Assembly (NCBI GenBank): GCA_964478915.1 | Contig: CAYZKG010000021.1 | Coordinates: 1 to 26,755 of the forward strand | Length of the DNA stretch: 26,755 bases | Direction of reading: 5' to 3' | From: CAYJUM01 sp964478915 | GTDB taxonomy: Bacteria > Nitrospirota > Nitrospiria > Nitrospirales > Nitrospiraceae | In this document: positions 1 to 6,956 of the stretch, piece by piece | Layout: the number at the start of each line of letters is the position of its first letter | How positions within the stretch are numbered: the first letter of the stretch is position 1 | The notes under the pieces: generated by a model | Databases searched by the model: none | What the model was told of the DNA's origin: nothing | The model's input: the letters and a program-made list of their open reading frames with translations, nothing else | Made by a program: the position numbers and the translations under genes

Positions 1-49
1 CCCGGACGCGCGCCAAAGTGGCCCGCGCCGGTTAACTTCGGCGTTAGGC
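1..49 (+). other. Candidate integron attC site, right half, cut by window edge
   Basis: Bases 43-49 read GTTAGGC, which fits the R' core consensus GTTRRRY of integron attC sites. They are preceded by CGGTTAA (29-35), a five-base spacer and GC, matching the usual L'-spacer-R' layout of the 3' half of an attC. The GC-rich bases 1-28 can partly fold back on themselves, as expected of the inner attC stem. The other half would lie left of the window. The core is nearly palindromic, so orientation is undecided: the site could also belong to the minus-strand gene at 154-636. No integrase is visible. This is a pattern match, not proof. Confidence 0.35.
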
Positions 50-66
50 GCCCCACATGAACCCGC

Positions 67-101
67 GACTCTGGCGCTTCAAGCGAAGTCGGTCCAGAGT
101 C
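67..101. repeat. 8-bp perfect inverted repeat (hairpin)
   Basis: GACTCTGG (67-74) and CCAGAGTC (94-101) are exact reverse complements separated by 19 bases. The loop itself contains CGCTT-C-AAGCG. It lies about 50 bases beyond the stop of the minus-strand gene at 154-636. It could be a 3' hairpin for that transcript, although no T-run follows on either strand, so a classical intrinsic terminator is not supported. Confidence 0.4.
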
Positions 102-153
102 TGAGCGACGATCGGGCACGGAGGAGATGGTTCACATCGTTCACCGTTCCAGC

Positions 154-636
154 CTACCGTTCCGGATGGCGGGACGCGATCACGGCGTCCGCAAACGCAA
201 AGAGCGACTTCCGTTGCTCATCGCTGAACGCCAACAGCAAATGTGTCTCGGTGGCGTGCATCAATCTGAGGCTGAGGAACGGCTCTTCACGCCGCTTCTC
301 CCGGTTCTCCCACACCGCATCAATGAGCTGGACCTTGTCGAGGTCGCTGACCGACACCACATCATACCGGAAGTACTGGTCTCCGATTACGATGTCGAAG
401 AAGACGTGCCCTCGCGTGAGAGCCAGCACGTTGAACCTCCCCTGCTCCTCGTATCCTTCCGGAAGATACCGATTAATATGAAGCGCCACGATCTTCCGGT
501 CGCCGATGGCAAGCTGGATCTTTTCCTTCAAGGCCGGATAGTCGATCTGGAGCGCGCGCTCATCCGGCCCGGTCGCAGCGAGCGCGGCCGCTTTGGTCTT
601 TTCAAACAGTTCCGCCGCATTCATTCCTCCCGTCAT
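154..636 (-). CDS. Hypothetical protein, 160 aa
   Basis: I do not recognise the family. The protein is soluble, with no signal peptide or membrane segment. An N-terminal helical part (about residues 1-45) is followed by a strand-rich region with alternating hydrophobic residues (about 50-135) and a closing helix rich in Phe and Ala. That pattern would suit a small PH-like or Bet v1-like barrel, but this is speculation. The ATG at 636 follows a strong purine-rich ribosome binding site (GGAGAAGGAG, about 5 bases away). A second in-frame ATG five codons later lacks comparable spacing. It starts 16 bases after the stop of the PhoD-like gene, so the two are probably co-transcribed. Confidence 0.7.
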   Translation of the reverse strand: MTGGMNAAELFEKTKAAALAATGPDERALQIDYPALKEKIQLAIGDRKIVALHINRYLPEGYEEQGRFNVLALTRGHVFFDIVIGDQYFRYDVVSVSDLDKVQLIDAVWENREKRREEPFLSLRLMHATETHLLLAFSDEQRKSLFAFADAVIASRHPER

Positions 637-652
637 AACATTCTCCTTCTCC

Positions 653-2128
653 TTAGCTCGCTAAGAACGTTCGCTCGAATCGGATGCCCCCTGCCTCGTC
701 GAAGATCTGCAGCCGCAACGTCGTTCCGTCGATCCAGAGCTTCCCAAAGTTGGAAAACCCGCCCGCCTCATACAGCACGGTCGGGCTAAACTCGGGATTC
801 GGCGGTGTCGGGAGGCCCGGCCCCGCCGACAAGGGCCCGCAGATGAACTCATGAAAATCCGTGATCCCGTTCCTGTCGGCGTCGTACGCCTTGATCTGGA
901 CGAAGTGCACGTCCGTAGCCAGCCAGATCACGTTGCGGATATGGCGTTCCAGAAGGGCGCTCACGATCATGCGCAGCTCAGACTGGAATCCTGTCCCATC
1001 GGGGCCCGGCGCCCAACTGTCGTTGCCAGGCGCCTCCAGAGTACCCGGTTTCGGATTCGACAGCGGAACACTGGTGGCGATGAGTTTCCAGGTCGCTTGG
1101 GACGCCATGAGCCCGTCGAGCAGCCATTTGCGTTGCTCGGCTCCCAGCATCGTCTTGCCCGGACGGTCTGGCTCCGCATTTCGGTGCCGGTATTGGCGAG
1201 TATCGAGCAGAAACAGCTCCAGATCGGCGCCGCGACGGATCCGGCGGTATAAGCGGTGCGGGTCCTCCGACGTCATCCCGATCGGCCAGTATTCACGAAG
1301 GGCACGCCGGCCGACAGGCATGAGAGGCTCATGGAGGCCGGCAAAGTTGTTCCTGACCTCGTGATCATCCCACATGACGTAGACCGGGACGGCGGCAAGA
1401 AAGCGCTGGAGCGCCGCGTCTCCCCGTTGGTACCGATGCTTGGCCCGATATTGCGGGAGCGTGGTGGCGATGAAGTCGCTCCCCGGCTGGTTCGGAGGTG
1501 ACGGACAGCGATCATCACTGTACATCAGATCCCCGAGCAGGATCGCAAAGGTCGGCGTCTCGCGCAGCATCCGATCGAAGATTTGATATCCGGCGCTGTC
1601 CGTCCGGCACTGTTGCTGTCCTCCCAGGTCTCCGCCCCAGACCAAGGTCAGCTGCTCCGGCACATCGGGCAAGGCTGCTGTCTTGAACCGGCCTGCGGAT
1701 CGGGCTTGAAGCGGAGCCTCGTCGCCCACAGCGCCGGTCAACACCTCGTACCGGTATTGCGTCCCGGGCACCAAGCTCTCCAGAGGGACAGTGAGTGTAA
1801 AGTCCTGCTCCGCGCTCGTACTGAGGACAGATGAGCGTCCCAACCGGCCGGAGTCAGCGTTTCGGGACGCCGTCGTCCACTCCCCTTCCGGTGCCCACAC
1901 AACCTGAGCACGAGCCGGCCTGTCCGTGCGGAACCACACCAGCGCCGAGCGACTGATCACATCGCCTGTGGCCACGCCCTGCGCCAGTAGCGCGCCGCCG
2001 GAGGTCATGGATTCGGCAAACGGACTTGAGGGCGGCAGGTCTTCCCGAACGGCCGGGGAGCAGTGTGACAGGACACTGAGCAAAGCCGGGAGGAGAAGGG
2101 CCAGTCTCTTGTTGAAGAGGCTTGGCAC
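653..2128 (-). CDS. PhoD-like alkaline phosphatase / metallophosphatase, exported
   Basis: Predicted exported phosphodiesterase/phosphomonoesterase of the PhoD family, active in the periplasm or at the cell surface. Residues 1-23 form a hydrophobic export signal. The LSHC at 20-23 is a poor lipobox because His precedes Cys, so ordinary secretion is more likely. Residues about 45-150 form the Ig-like PhoD N-terminal domain, and about 160-470 the metallophosphatase core. Visible metal-site motifs are GDL (199-201), YSDD (203-206), WDDHEVRNN (253-261), LLDTRQYR (308-314) and TDVHF (405-409). Residues 416-427 resemble an EF-hand loop (DADRNGITDFHE); PhoD enzymes are known to use calcium with iron. 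The start is GTG with a weak ribosome site. Length, 491 aa, is normal. It is followed after 16 bases by the 160-aa gene. Confidence 0.88.
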   Translation of the reverse strand: MPSLFNKRLALLLPALLSVLSHCSPAVREDLPPSSPFAESMTSGGALLAQGVATGDVISRSALVWFRTDRPARAQVVWAPEGEWTTASRNADSGRLGRSSVLSTSAEQDFTLTVPLESLVPGTQYRYEVLTGAVGDEAPLQARSAGRFKTAALPDVPEQLTLVWGGDLGGQQQCRTDSAGYQIFDRMLRETPTFAILLGDLMYSDDRCPSPPNQPGSDFIATTLPQYRAKHRYQRGDAALQRFLAAVPVYVMWDDHEVRNNFAGLHEPLMPVGRRALREYWPIGMTSEDPHRLYRRIRRGADLELFLLDTRQYRHRNAEPDRPGKTMLGAEQRKWLLDGLMASQATWKLIATSVPLSNPKPGTLEAPGNDSWAPGPDGTGFQSELRMIVSALLERHIRNVIWLATDVHFVQIKAYDADRNGITDFHEFICGPLSAGPGLPTPPNPEFSPTVLYEAGGFSNFGKLWIDGTTLRLQIFDEAGGIRFERTFLAS

Positions 2129-2235
2129 ACGTTCACAGATACCGGAACGGCTCTCCTGCCGTCAAGCCGTCGCGGGTTGCGAACGCTGGGGCACTCCGGC
2201 ATACTGGCCGAAGAAAATCATGGAGAGGGGGTTGT

Positions 2236-2460
2236 ATGCGGGAGCAAAGTTGGAGTGACCAGAGCTGCTTGATCGAAGGATGCAAGGCGCGCCCTTATGC
2301 CCCGGCCGGGACCGGCTCACTGTGCAAAGAACACTTCGTCACCTTCGTGACCTGGCGCCGTCGGAAAGGGCCCGCGATGTTCAGGACCTACGGCGCCATG
2401 ACGATGGAGGAGCGGGACGCCGTCGTTGCTGAATGGAGCGCAAACATCAAGGTGGAGTAA
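2236..2460 (+). CDS. Small treble-clef-like zinc-binding protein, 74 aa
   Basis: The ATG at 2236 is preceded by a strong ribosome site (GGAGAGGGGG). The protein has a CX4C...CX2H arrangement (C11, C16, C30, H33) resembling the small zinc knuckle found in HNH-associated and DNA-binding proteins (pattern GC-x-R...G-x-LC-x-x-H). The C-terminal half is basic then acidic and helical. No catalytic residues are visible. Its role is unknown; nucleic-acid binding is a guess from the fold. Its last 14 bases overlap the 3' end of the convergent gene at 2447-2845. Confidence 0.65.
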   Translation: MREQSWSDQSCLIEGCKARPYAPAGTGSLCKEHFVTFVTWRRRKGPAMFRTYGAMTMEERDAVVAEWSANIKVE

Positions 2461-2845
2461 GGACCGGGGAGCCGTGGTGGTGAATGATCCGCCACCGGTC
2501 TCCGATTTTTTCATAGAGATTGGTAGCCAGCACCCGACTCTCCTGAAGCGTCTCGTCCCGCCCGCTCGTGATATTTTCCGTACAGATGACCCACGCCACG
2601 TCCCCGGCCACCTGGATCTGAATTTCGGTCAACTCGAACTTCATGGAGAAGGTATTGTTGAAAATGACCACCCAGGAGTCGCGCACAGCCGGCCAGCCCA
2701 CCCGTAAGTTCCACCCCGGATGAATGCAGGTCACATACTCCTGCTGCGCCCAGATGCGATCCATCCGGGTGATATCGAGGCTCTCAAATGCCTCGTAGAA
2801 CTCGGCATTCGCCCGCGTCACCTCAGCGATTTTTTCTTTCAGCAT
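2447..2845 (-). CDS. NTF2/SnoaL-like family protein, 132 aa
   Basis: A small cytoplasmic protein of the NTF2-like superfamily (SnoaL/DUF4440-type cone fold). The helix EFYEAFESLD near residue 16 is followed by 'MDRIWAQQEYVTCIHPGW', 'GWPAVRDSW' and then a set of long strands ending in 'RWRIIHHHGSP', which is the classic ending of this family. Members serve as small-molecule isomerases, hydrolases or scaffolds, and the substrate cannot be read from sequence. I chose the ATG at 2845 because GAGGAAA lies about 6 bases upstream. The frame stays open further upstream, but that extension has no family likeness. Confidence 0.85.
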   Translation of the reverse strand: MLKEKIAEVTRANAEFYEAFESLDITRMDRIWAQQEYVTCIHPGWNLRVGWPAVRDSWVVIFNNTFSMKFELTEIQIQVAGDVAWVICTENITSGRDETLQESRVLATNLYEKIGDRWRIIHHHGSPVLTPP

Positions 2846-2856
2846 AGGGTTTTCCT

Positions 2857-2875
2857 CGCCAGGCGGACCCTGGCG
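2857..2875. repeat. 7-bp inverted repeat beside the ribosome site of the NTF2-like gene
   Basis: CGCCAGG (2857-2863) and CCTGGCG (2869-2875) are exact reverse complements with a 5-base loop. They lie in the short divergent space between the NTF2-like gene and the DUF72 gene. In the minus-strand transcript the hairpin abuts the GAGGAAA ribosome site (2851-2857), so it could affect translation or act as a repressor site. Confidence 0.4.
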
Positions 2876-2927
2876 GCCATGATACCCCTCGTCTGAGTCG
2901 TCGACAAGCCGGTTTTGAGGAGGGATA

Positions 2928-3695
2928 ATGAGCCCGGGATGGGAGCTGCACGTCATGGCCCGTGCGCTGATCGGAACCTCCGGGTGGGCGTACAAGAGTT
3001 GGCGGGAACGATTTTATCCCGCGAATCTTCCGAGCCGCCGGTATCTGGAGTTTTATGGAAGAGAGTTCCCGACGACGGAATTGAACGCTTCCTTCTATCG
3101 CCTTCCTTCCCCCCAGACCTTCCGGAACTGGGCCAACCAGGTCCCGGACAGGTTCGTGTTTGCGGTCAAGGCGAGCCGCCTCCTGACCCATATCAAGCGT
3201 TTGATCGATGTCGAGGAACCCTGGACCGCCTTGCTGAAGTCAGCTTGTGAACTCGAACACCGGCTCGGCCCTATCTTGCTGCAGCTTCCTCCGAGTTTCC
3301 GTCTGGAGTTGACTCGGCTGGAAGCCTTTTTGGAGATGGTACAGGGTGGCTCTGCACAGGCTGCTCTGCGGCTGGTGTTCGAGTTTCGACACCAATCATG
3401 GTTCAGAAAAGAAGTCTACCGGCTGCTGGAGCGCTACGGAGCAGCCTTATGCATCGCCGACTCCCCGCGCTACCCGAGGGAAGATGTGGTCACCGCCGAC
3501 TTCGCGTACTTCCGCTACCACGGCCGCTCACAATTGTTTGCCTCCAACTACTCCAGGGTGGAGCTGACCCGCGAAGCGCGGAAGATCGAACAATATCTCC
3601 AGGACGGGGTTGAAGTCTTCGCTTATTTCAACAACGACGCGCGCGGTTACGCGGTCCAGAATGCCCACACCCTGAAGATGCTCCTCAAGGCGTAA
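2928..3695 (+). CDS. DUF72 (YecE-like) domain protein, 255 aa
   Basis: A full-length member of the DUF72/YecE family, predicted to adopt a TIM-barrel fold; its biochemical role is not established. Family hallmarks are GTSGWAYKSWRERFYP near residue 16, LNASFYRLP near 53, 'FAVKASRLLTH' near 80, 'GPILLQLPPSF' near 115, 'VFEFRHQSW' near 148 and 'YAYFNNDARGYAVQNA' (reading F-A-Y-F-N-N-D) near the C-terminus. The ATG at 2928 has a strong ribosome site (GAGGAGGG). A second ATG nine codons on lacks one. It is divergent from the NTF2-like gene across 82 bases and convergent with the exporter gene at 3729-4685. Confidence 0.9.
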   Translation: MSPGWELHVMARALIGTSGWAYKSWRERFYPANLPSRRYLEFYGREFPTTELNASFYRLPSPQTFRNWANQVPDRFVFAVKASRLLTHIKRLIDVEEPWTALLKSACELEHRLGPILLQLPPSFRLELTRLEAFLEMVQGGSAQAALRLVFEFRHQSWFRKEVYRLLERYGAALCIADSPRYPREDVVTADFAYFRYHGRSQLFASNYSRVELTREARKIEQYLQDGVEVFAYFNNDARGYAVQNAHTLKMLLKA

Positions 3696-3728
3696 GGGAG
3701 CGTTAACCCAGCGCGCCATCGCCTTGCT

Positions 3729-4685
3729 TTAGCCTGATCGTCTGGCATACCGGGCGGATTGCCAATTGACCAGCCAGACGCCGGCCAGGATGAGCACAAT
3801 CCCGACGAGCTCCTTGATGCCGATCCGCTCGTGCAGCAGGATGGCAGAGAGGAGCAGCGCTGAGACGGGGATCAGATTGACGAAAATGCCGGCGCGGGCG
3901 GGACCGATACCCTGGACGCCATACAGCCACGCTTGTTGGCCGAGCGCTGTGGCAAACACAATCAGATAGCCGATCGCAAGCCAGTCGGCGAGCGGCACGG
4001 ATTGGAAGCCGGCAAGCATCACCTTTTGATCGATTCCCAGCAGGGGGATTTGCAGCAGGATCGAGAGCGCCAGGGTGGTCCAATTGACGGTCAATGGTGA
4101 GAACCGCTCCATGCTCCGTCGCCCGCCGATGGTGTACAGCGCCCAGCTCACCAAGCCGAGGACCACCAGGATCCCTCCCAACCACGCCTGGTGGGCCGCG
4201 GAGCTTCCCTCTTCCACTCCAGAGACCAGCGCCACTCCCGTGAAGGACACCGCGCATCCCGCCCACACCGTCCTGAACGGAACATCCCGGATCAACAGCG
4301 AAGACAGAAACGCGGTGATGGCCGGACTGGAGCCGATGATGACTCCGGCCACTCCGGCGCCGATGTACCGCAGGCCGAACAACGTCAGCAGGTGATTGCC
4401 CAGGACTCCGAGGCCCAACGCGGCAAACACGGCAATATCCCGCCCTGCGAACTTGACCCGTCCTCCTTCTTGCCACCACCAGAGCGGAATAAGGATCGCT
4501 AACGCGCCGAGCCCGCGGATGACCGAGACCTCGACGGCCGAAAAGGACCCGAGCGCCATCTTCTGCCCGACGATGGAGCCGCCCCACACGATTGCCGCAG
4601 TGGTCAGCGCCGAATAGGCTTGGAGGGGAGATGGAGGGGCCATAGGGTGGGTCGGGCGTATAGCAGTCACCGATGCGTCGGCCAA
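3729..4685 (-). CDS. EamA-domain (DMT superfamily) transporter, about 10 TM
   Basis: An inner-membrane transporter of the drug/metabolite family. Two EamA repeats are visible (about residues 25-155 and 170-310), each with about five hydrophobic helices. The first begins 'AIVWGGSIVGQKMAL' and ends 'FTGVALVSG'; the second contains 'GPARAGIFVNLIPV' and ends 'VLILAGVWLVN'. The substrate is unknown; family members export amino acids, metabolites or drugs. The start is uncertain: TTG at 4685, or ATG at 4643 fourteen codons later, and neither has a clear ribosome site. It follows the Panacea-like gene by 14 bases, so it is probably translated from the same message. Confidence 0.87.
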   Translation of the reverse strand: MADASVTAIRPTHPMAPPSPLQAYSALTTAAIVWGGSIVGQKMALGSFSAVEVSVIRGLGALAILIPLWWWQEGGRVKFAGRDIAVFAALGLGVLGNHLLTLFGLRYIGAGVAGVIIGSSPAITAFLSSLLIRDVPFRTVWAGCAVSFTGVALVSGVEEGSSAAHQAWLGGILVVLGLVSWALYTIGGRRSMERFSPLTVNWTTLALSILLQIPLLGIDQKVMLAGFQSVPLADWLAIGYLIVFATALGQQAWLYGVQGIGPARAGIFVNLIPVSALLLSAILLHERIGIKELVGIVLILAGVWLVNWQSARYARRSG

Positions 4686-4699
4686 GGGCTTTTTGGCTG

Positions 4700-5263
4700 T
4701 CAGGCGACCCCTAACGCGGCATTCAGGCGGGACAGCAGCGCCGGGGTGGTCGTGAATTCCGCATCCACTTCGATCCGGGACGGCACCAACAGGGTCGTGT
4801 GGAACGAGATGTCCCGGATCGGGAGTTGGAGGCCAGGCTGATCGGGTACCACGAGTTCGACCGCTTCGACCGATTTGGTGATGGAACCGGTATCTTGAGG
4901 ACCATAGGCTGCGACGACGGCCCTGAGCAGCCCAGCCACTTGCTGGTTGGCCTCCCCGATCTCCAGCAGCTCGAGCAATGCCTTCACCACCTCCTCGCCC
5001 TTCTCCGAGAGCGTGAAGTTCTCGAGCCGCTCCTTGCGCCGTAGCACCAGAAGGTCGTTGTCCAGATCCTTGCTGAAGGCTCCATAGGCATACCGAAAGA
5101 ACTCAAAATGAAAGCCCTTGAGCCGCTGGCCGAACATCTGAAGCTCGCTGAGAAACACGAGCTGCTGGAGCTTGACATCCCCCAGAAGCCCATGCGGCTC
5201 GGCGAGATGGAGGAGATACAAGAGCAAGGCGCGGTCGATCGTGATCTCGTGCGCTTTTCGCAT
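4700..5263 (-). CDS. Panacea/SocA-like domain protein (DUF4065-related), about 187 aa
   Basis: Residues about 8-75 resemble the Panacea domain: a helix 'LLLYLLHLAE', then 'KLQQLVFLSELQMFG', then 'FEFFRYAYGAFSKDLDNDL'. Compare the family's KL-KLLY...YGP-S--L pattern. Known Panacea proteins act as antitoxins or protease adaptors, but many are stand-alone and no toxin gene is visible beside it. The C-terminal 70 residues are unassigned. Two starts are possible: GTG at 5287 or ATG at 5263. The promoter at 5299-5327 puts transcription start near 5292, which would leave a 29-base leader for the ATG or an almost leaderless GTG. I chose the ATG, without a visible ribosome site. Confidence 0.65.
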   Translation of the reverse strand: MRKAHEITIDRALLLYLLHLAEPHGLLGDVKLQQLVFLSELQMFGQRLKGFHFEFFRYAYGAFSKDLDNDLLVLRRKERLENFTLSEKGEEVVKALLELLEIGEANQQVAGLLRAVVAAYGPQDTGSITKSVEAVELVVPDQPGLQLPIRDISFHTTLLVPSRIEVDAEFTTTPALLSRLNAALGVA

Positions 5264-5298
5264 GGGCGGCGACGGTGACTTGCGCACCGCTTGGTTGC

Positions 5299-5327
5299 AC
5301 TATAGTCTGTCGCCCGTGGACCGTCAA
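5299..5327 (-). promoter_or_regulatory. Sigma-70 promoter for the Panacea-DMT pair
   Basis: On the minus strand TTGACG (5322-5327) is followed after exactly 17 bases by TATAGT (5299-5304), a near-consensus housekeeping promoter. Transcription would begin near 5292. It lies back to back with the fur promoter. Confidence 0.7.
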
Positions 5328-5345
5328 CGCGGGCCGGCGCAACCC

Positions 5346-5375
5346 TTGACCCCTTGCACGGTTTTAGTCTTTAAT
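5346..5375 (+). promoter_or_regulatory. Candidate sigma-70 promoter for fur
   Basis: TTGACC (5346-5351), an 18-base spacer and TTTAAT (5370-5375) lie 22 bases before the fur start. There is no recognisable Fur box in this interval, so autoregulation of fur is not evident. Confidence 0.5.
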
Positions 5376-5397
5376 GGTTCACCCCTGCTGACGAGAG

Positions 5398-5832
5398 ATG
5401 ATGGCCAAAGCCGCACAAGAAATTGACGTTCTGAAAGAGCATCTCACGAAGCATCAGCTCAAGCTCACGCGCCAGCGCGAGCAGATCCTGAACGTCTTCC
5501 TGAAAATGGAGCATGTGACCGCCGAGCAAATCTACCGGATGCTCGCGAGGAAAGATCCGCACATCGGTCTGGCCACGATTTATCGCACCCTGAAGCTGCT
5601 CTGTGATGCCGGACTGGCCCAGGAGCGCCACTTCGGCGCCCAGACACAATTCGACAACGTGTCGCACAAAGGCCACCACGACCATCTCATCTGTACCTCC
5701 TGCGGGAAAATCGTAGAGTTTGAAAACTGCGATATTGAGCGTTTGCAGGAAGAGGTCGCCCAGCGGAACGGGTTTGTCATCCAGACCCACAAGCTGGAGC
5801 TGTACGGGCTATGCGCGAAGTGCCGTCATTGA
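5398..5832 (+). CDS. fur: Fur-family metalloregulator
   Basis: An iron-responsive DNA-binding repressor, 144 aa, the usual length. Residues 18-75 form the winged helix (LKLTRQREQILNVF; recognition helix region 'IGLATIYRTLKLL'). The dimerisation domain carries HHDH (93-96), the structural zinc pair C99/C102 and a second pair C139/C142 in CAKC near the end. The HHDHLIC motif and gene context favour Fur over PerR or Zur, but the metal cannot be proved from sequence. The start is ATG 5398 or the adjacent ATG 5401; the ribosome site is weak. It stands directly before an iron ABC operon and upstream of Fur-box-like sites, so it probably controls this locus. Confidence 0.9.
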   Translation: MMAKAAQEIDVLKEHLTKHQLKLTRQREQILNVFLKMEHVTAEQIYRMLARKDPHIGLATIYRTLKLLCDAGLAQERHFGAQTQFDNVSHKGHHDHLICTSCGKIVEFENCDIERLQEEVAQRNGFVIQTHKLELYGLCAKCRH

Positions 5833-5849
5833 TCTCGGCGGGTTTTTTT
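5822..5849 (+). terminator. Weak candidate terminator at the fur 3' end
   Basis: GCCG (5822-5825) can pair with CGGC (5836-5839), followed by GGG and seven T residues (5843-5849). The stem is only four base pairs and includes the end of fur, so termination is probably partial if real. Confidence 0.3.
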
Positions 5850-5857
5850 GCTATCAT
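5829..5857 (+). promoter_or_regulatory. Candidate promoter of the ferric ABC operon
   Basis: TTGATC (5829-5834), a 17-base spacer and TATCAT (5852-5857) form a good sigma-70 match overlapping the fur stop codon. Predicted transcription start is near 5864, just before the Fur-box-like sequence at 5867-5885. Confidence 0.5.
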
Positions 5858-5866
5858 ATTGAGAGC

Positions 5867-5885
5867 ACGAATCAATTTCATTTTC
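5867..5885 (-). promoter_or_regulatory. Weak Fur-box-like site before the ferric ABC operon
   Basis: Read on the minus strand it is GAAAAT GAAATT G ATTCGT, matching 12 of 19 positions of the classical Fur box (GATAAT GATAAT C ATTATC). It lies just downstream of the candidate transcription start and 32 bases before the GTG start, a sensible place for repression. The match alone is marginal. Confidence 0.4.
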
Positions 5886-5917
5886 ATCATGTTACGTTTG
5901 GTAGATCAAAGGATTAC

Positions 5918-6952
5918 GTGATCTCTCGGCTCACGCGACTCTTCATCATCCCTGCGGCGCTCTCCCTCCTCTGGGGCTGGCTCGTTCCGGCTGCCCCGCT
6001 CGGTGCGTCGAACGAGCGGCTGGTCGTCTATTCCGGGCGCGCCGAGCGGCTCATCAAGCCGGTCCTTGACGAGTTCCAGAGCCGGACCGGCATCCAGGTG
6101 GATCTCTTGTCGTCCGGCACGACCGAACTGGTGAACCGACTCCAGGCGGAAGGGCCTCGGACTCCCGCTGACCTCTTCATCACCAATGATGCCGGAAGCC
6201 TCGAGCGGGCGCGGGAGCTGGGGCTGCTCCAACCCATTTCCATGAAGGAGATCGATCAGGCGATCCCCGCTTCCTTCAGAGCCCCGGGCAACACCTGGGT
6301 GGGCCTATCGGGTCGCTATTGGATCCTGGTGTACAACACCGGGCAGGTGAAGCCCGATCAGATCAAGTCAATTCTTGAGTTGGCCGATCCCCGCTGGAAA
6401 GGCAAAGTTGCGATCCCCAACGCCGGAAGCGAGTATCTCCAAGCCGGCATCTCGGTGATCAAAGCGGTTCATGGGGATGAACGGACCCAGCAGTTTCTGC
6501 AAGGTCTGAAAGCCAACGCCGGCACCAACGTTTATGGGAAAAGCTCCCAGATCGTGGAAGCGGTCGCCAAGGGGCAGGTGGCCCTCGGGGTGGTCAATCA
6601 CTACTACATCTACCGGCACCTCGCCACGCAGCCCGCCGCCCCGATCGCTCCGCTGATGCCGGACCAGGATGCGGGCGGCATGGGCGCGATCTTGAACGTG
6701 GCGGGGGTCGGCATCGTGAAATTCAGCCGCCACGTGGAACCGGCGAAACGGCTGGTGGAGTTTCTGGTGTCGCCGCCCGGTCAGAAATTGTTCGCCGACC
6801 TCAACAAGGAATACCCCTTGAATCCGCTGGTCAGACCGGACCTGGCCCTTCCGCAGCCGGAAAAGTTTCGGGCCGCCACCGTTTCGTTGGCCCGGCTCGC
6901 CGAGCTGCGCGAACCGACGATGCTTCTCATCGAACAGACGGGCCTCCGATAG
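5918..6952 (+). CDS. fbpA: Ferric-iron ABC transporter, periplasmic binding protein
   Basis: The periplasmic substrate-binding subunit of an FbpABC/AfuABC-type Fe3+ importer, 344 aa. Residues 1-30 are a signal peptide (basic start, hydrophobic core to about residue 22, then PAAPLGA). The mature part begins near 'NERLVVYSGR', the typical opening of iron-binding proteins. The tyrosine pair YY at 229-230 in 'VVNHYYIYR' matches the iron-ligating dyad of FbpA. 'FITNDAGSLERA' and 'PRWKGKVAIP' are also family signatures. I chose GTG 5918 because AAAGGA lies just upstream and the signal peptide starts there; the open frame extends back into fur without family likeness. The permease gene starts 4 bases after the stop. 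Confidence 0.9.
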   Translation: MISRLTRLFIIPAALSLLWGWLVPAAPLGASNERLVVYSGRAERLIKPVLDEFQSRTGIQVDLLSSGTTELVNRLQAEGPRTPADLFITNDAGSLERARELGLLQPISMKEIDQAIPASFRAPGNTWVGLSGRYWILVYNTGQVKPDQIKSILELADPRWKGKVAIPNAGSEYLQAGISVIKAVHGDERTQQFLQGLKANAGTNVYGKSSQIVEAVAKGQVALGVVNHYYIYRHLATQPAAPIAPLMPDQDAGGMGAILNVAGVGIVKFSRHVEPAKRLVEFLVSPPGQKLFADLNKEYPLNPLVRPDLALPQPEKFRAATVSLARLAELREPTMLLIEQTGLR

Positions 6953-6956
6953 TTTC

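Noticed and set aside
2060..2071. Lipobox (LSHC) in the PhoD-like protein
   Set aside because: The residue before Cys is His, whereas lipoprotein signals require Gly, Ala or Ser there. Ordinary secretion is more likely.
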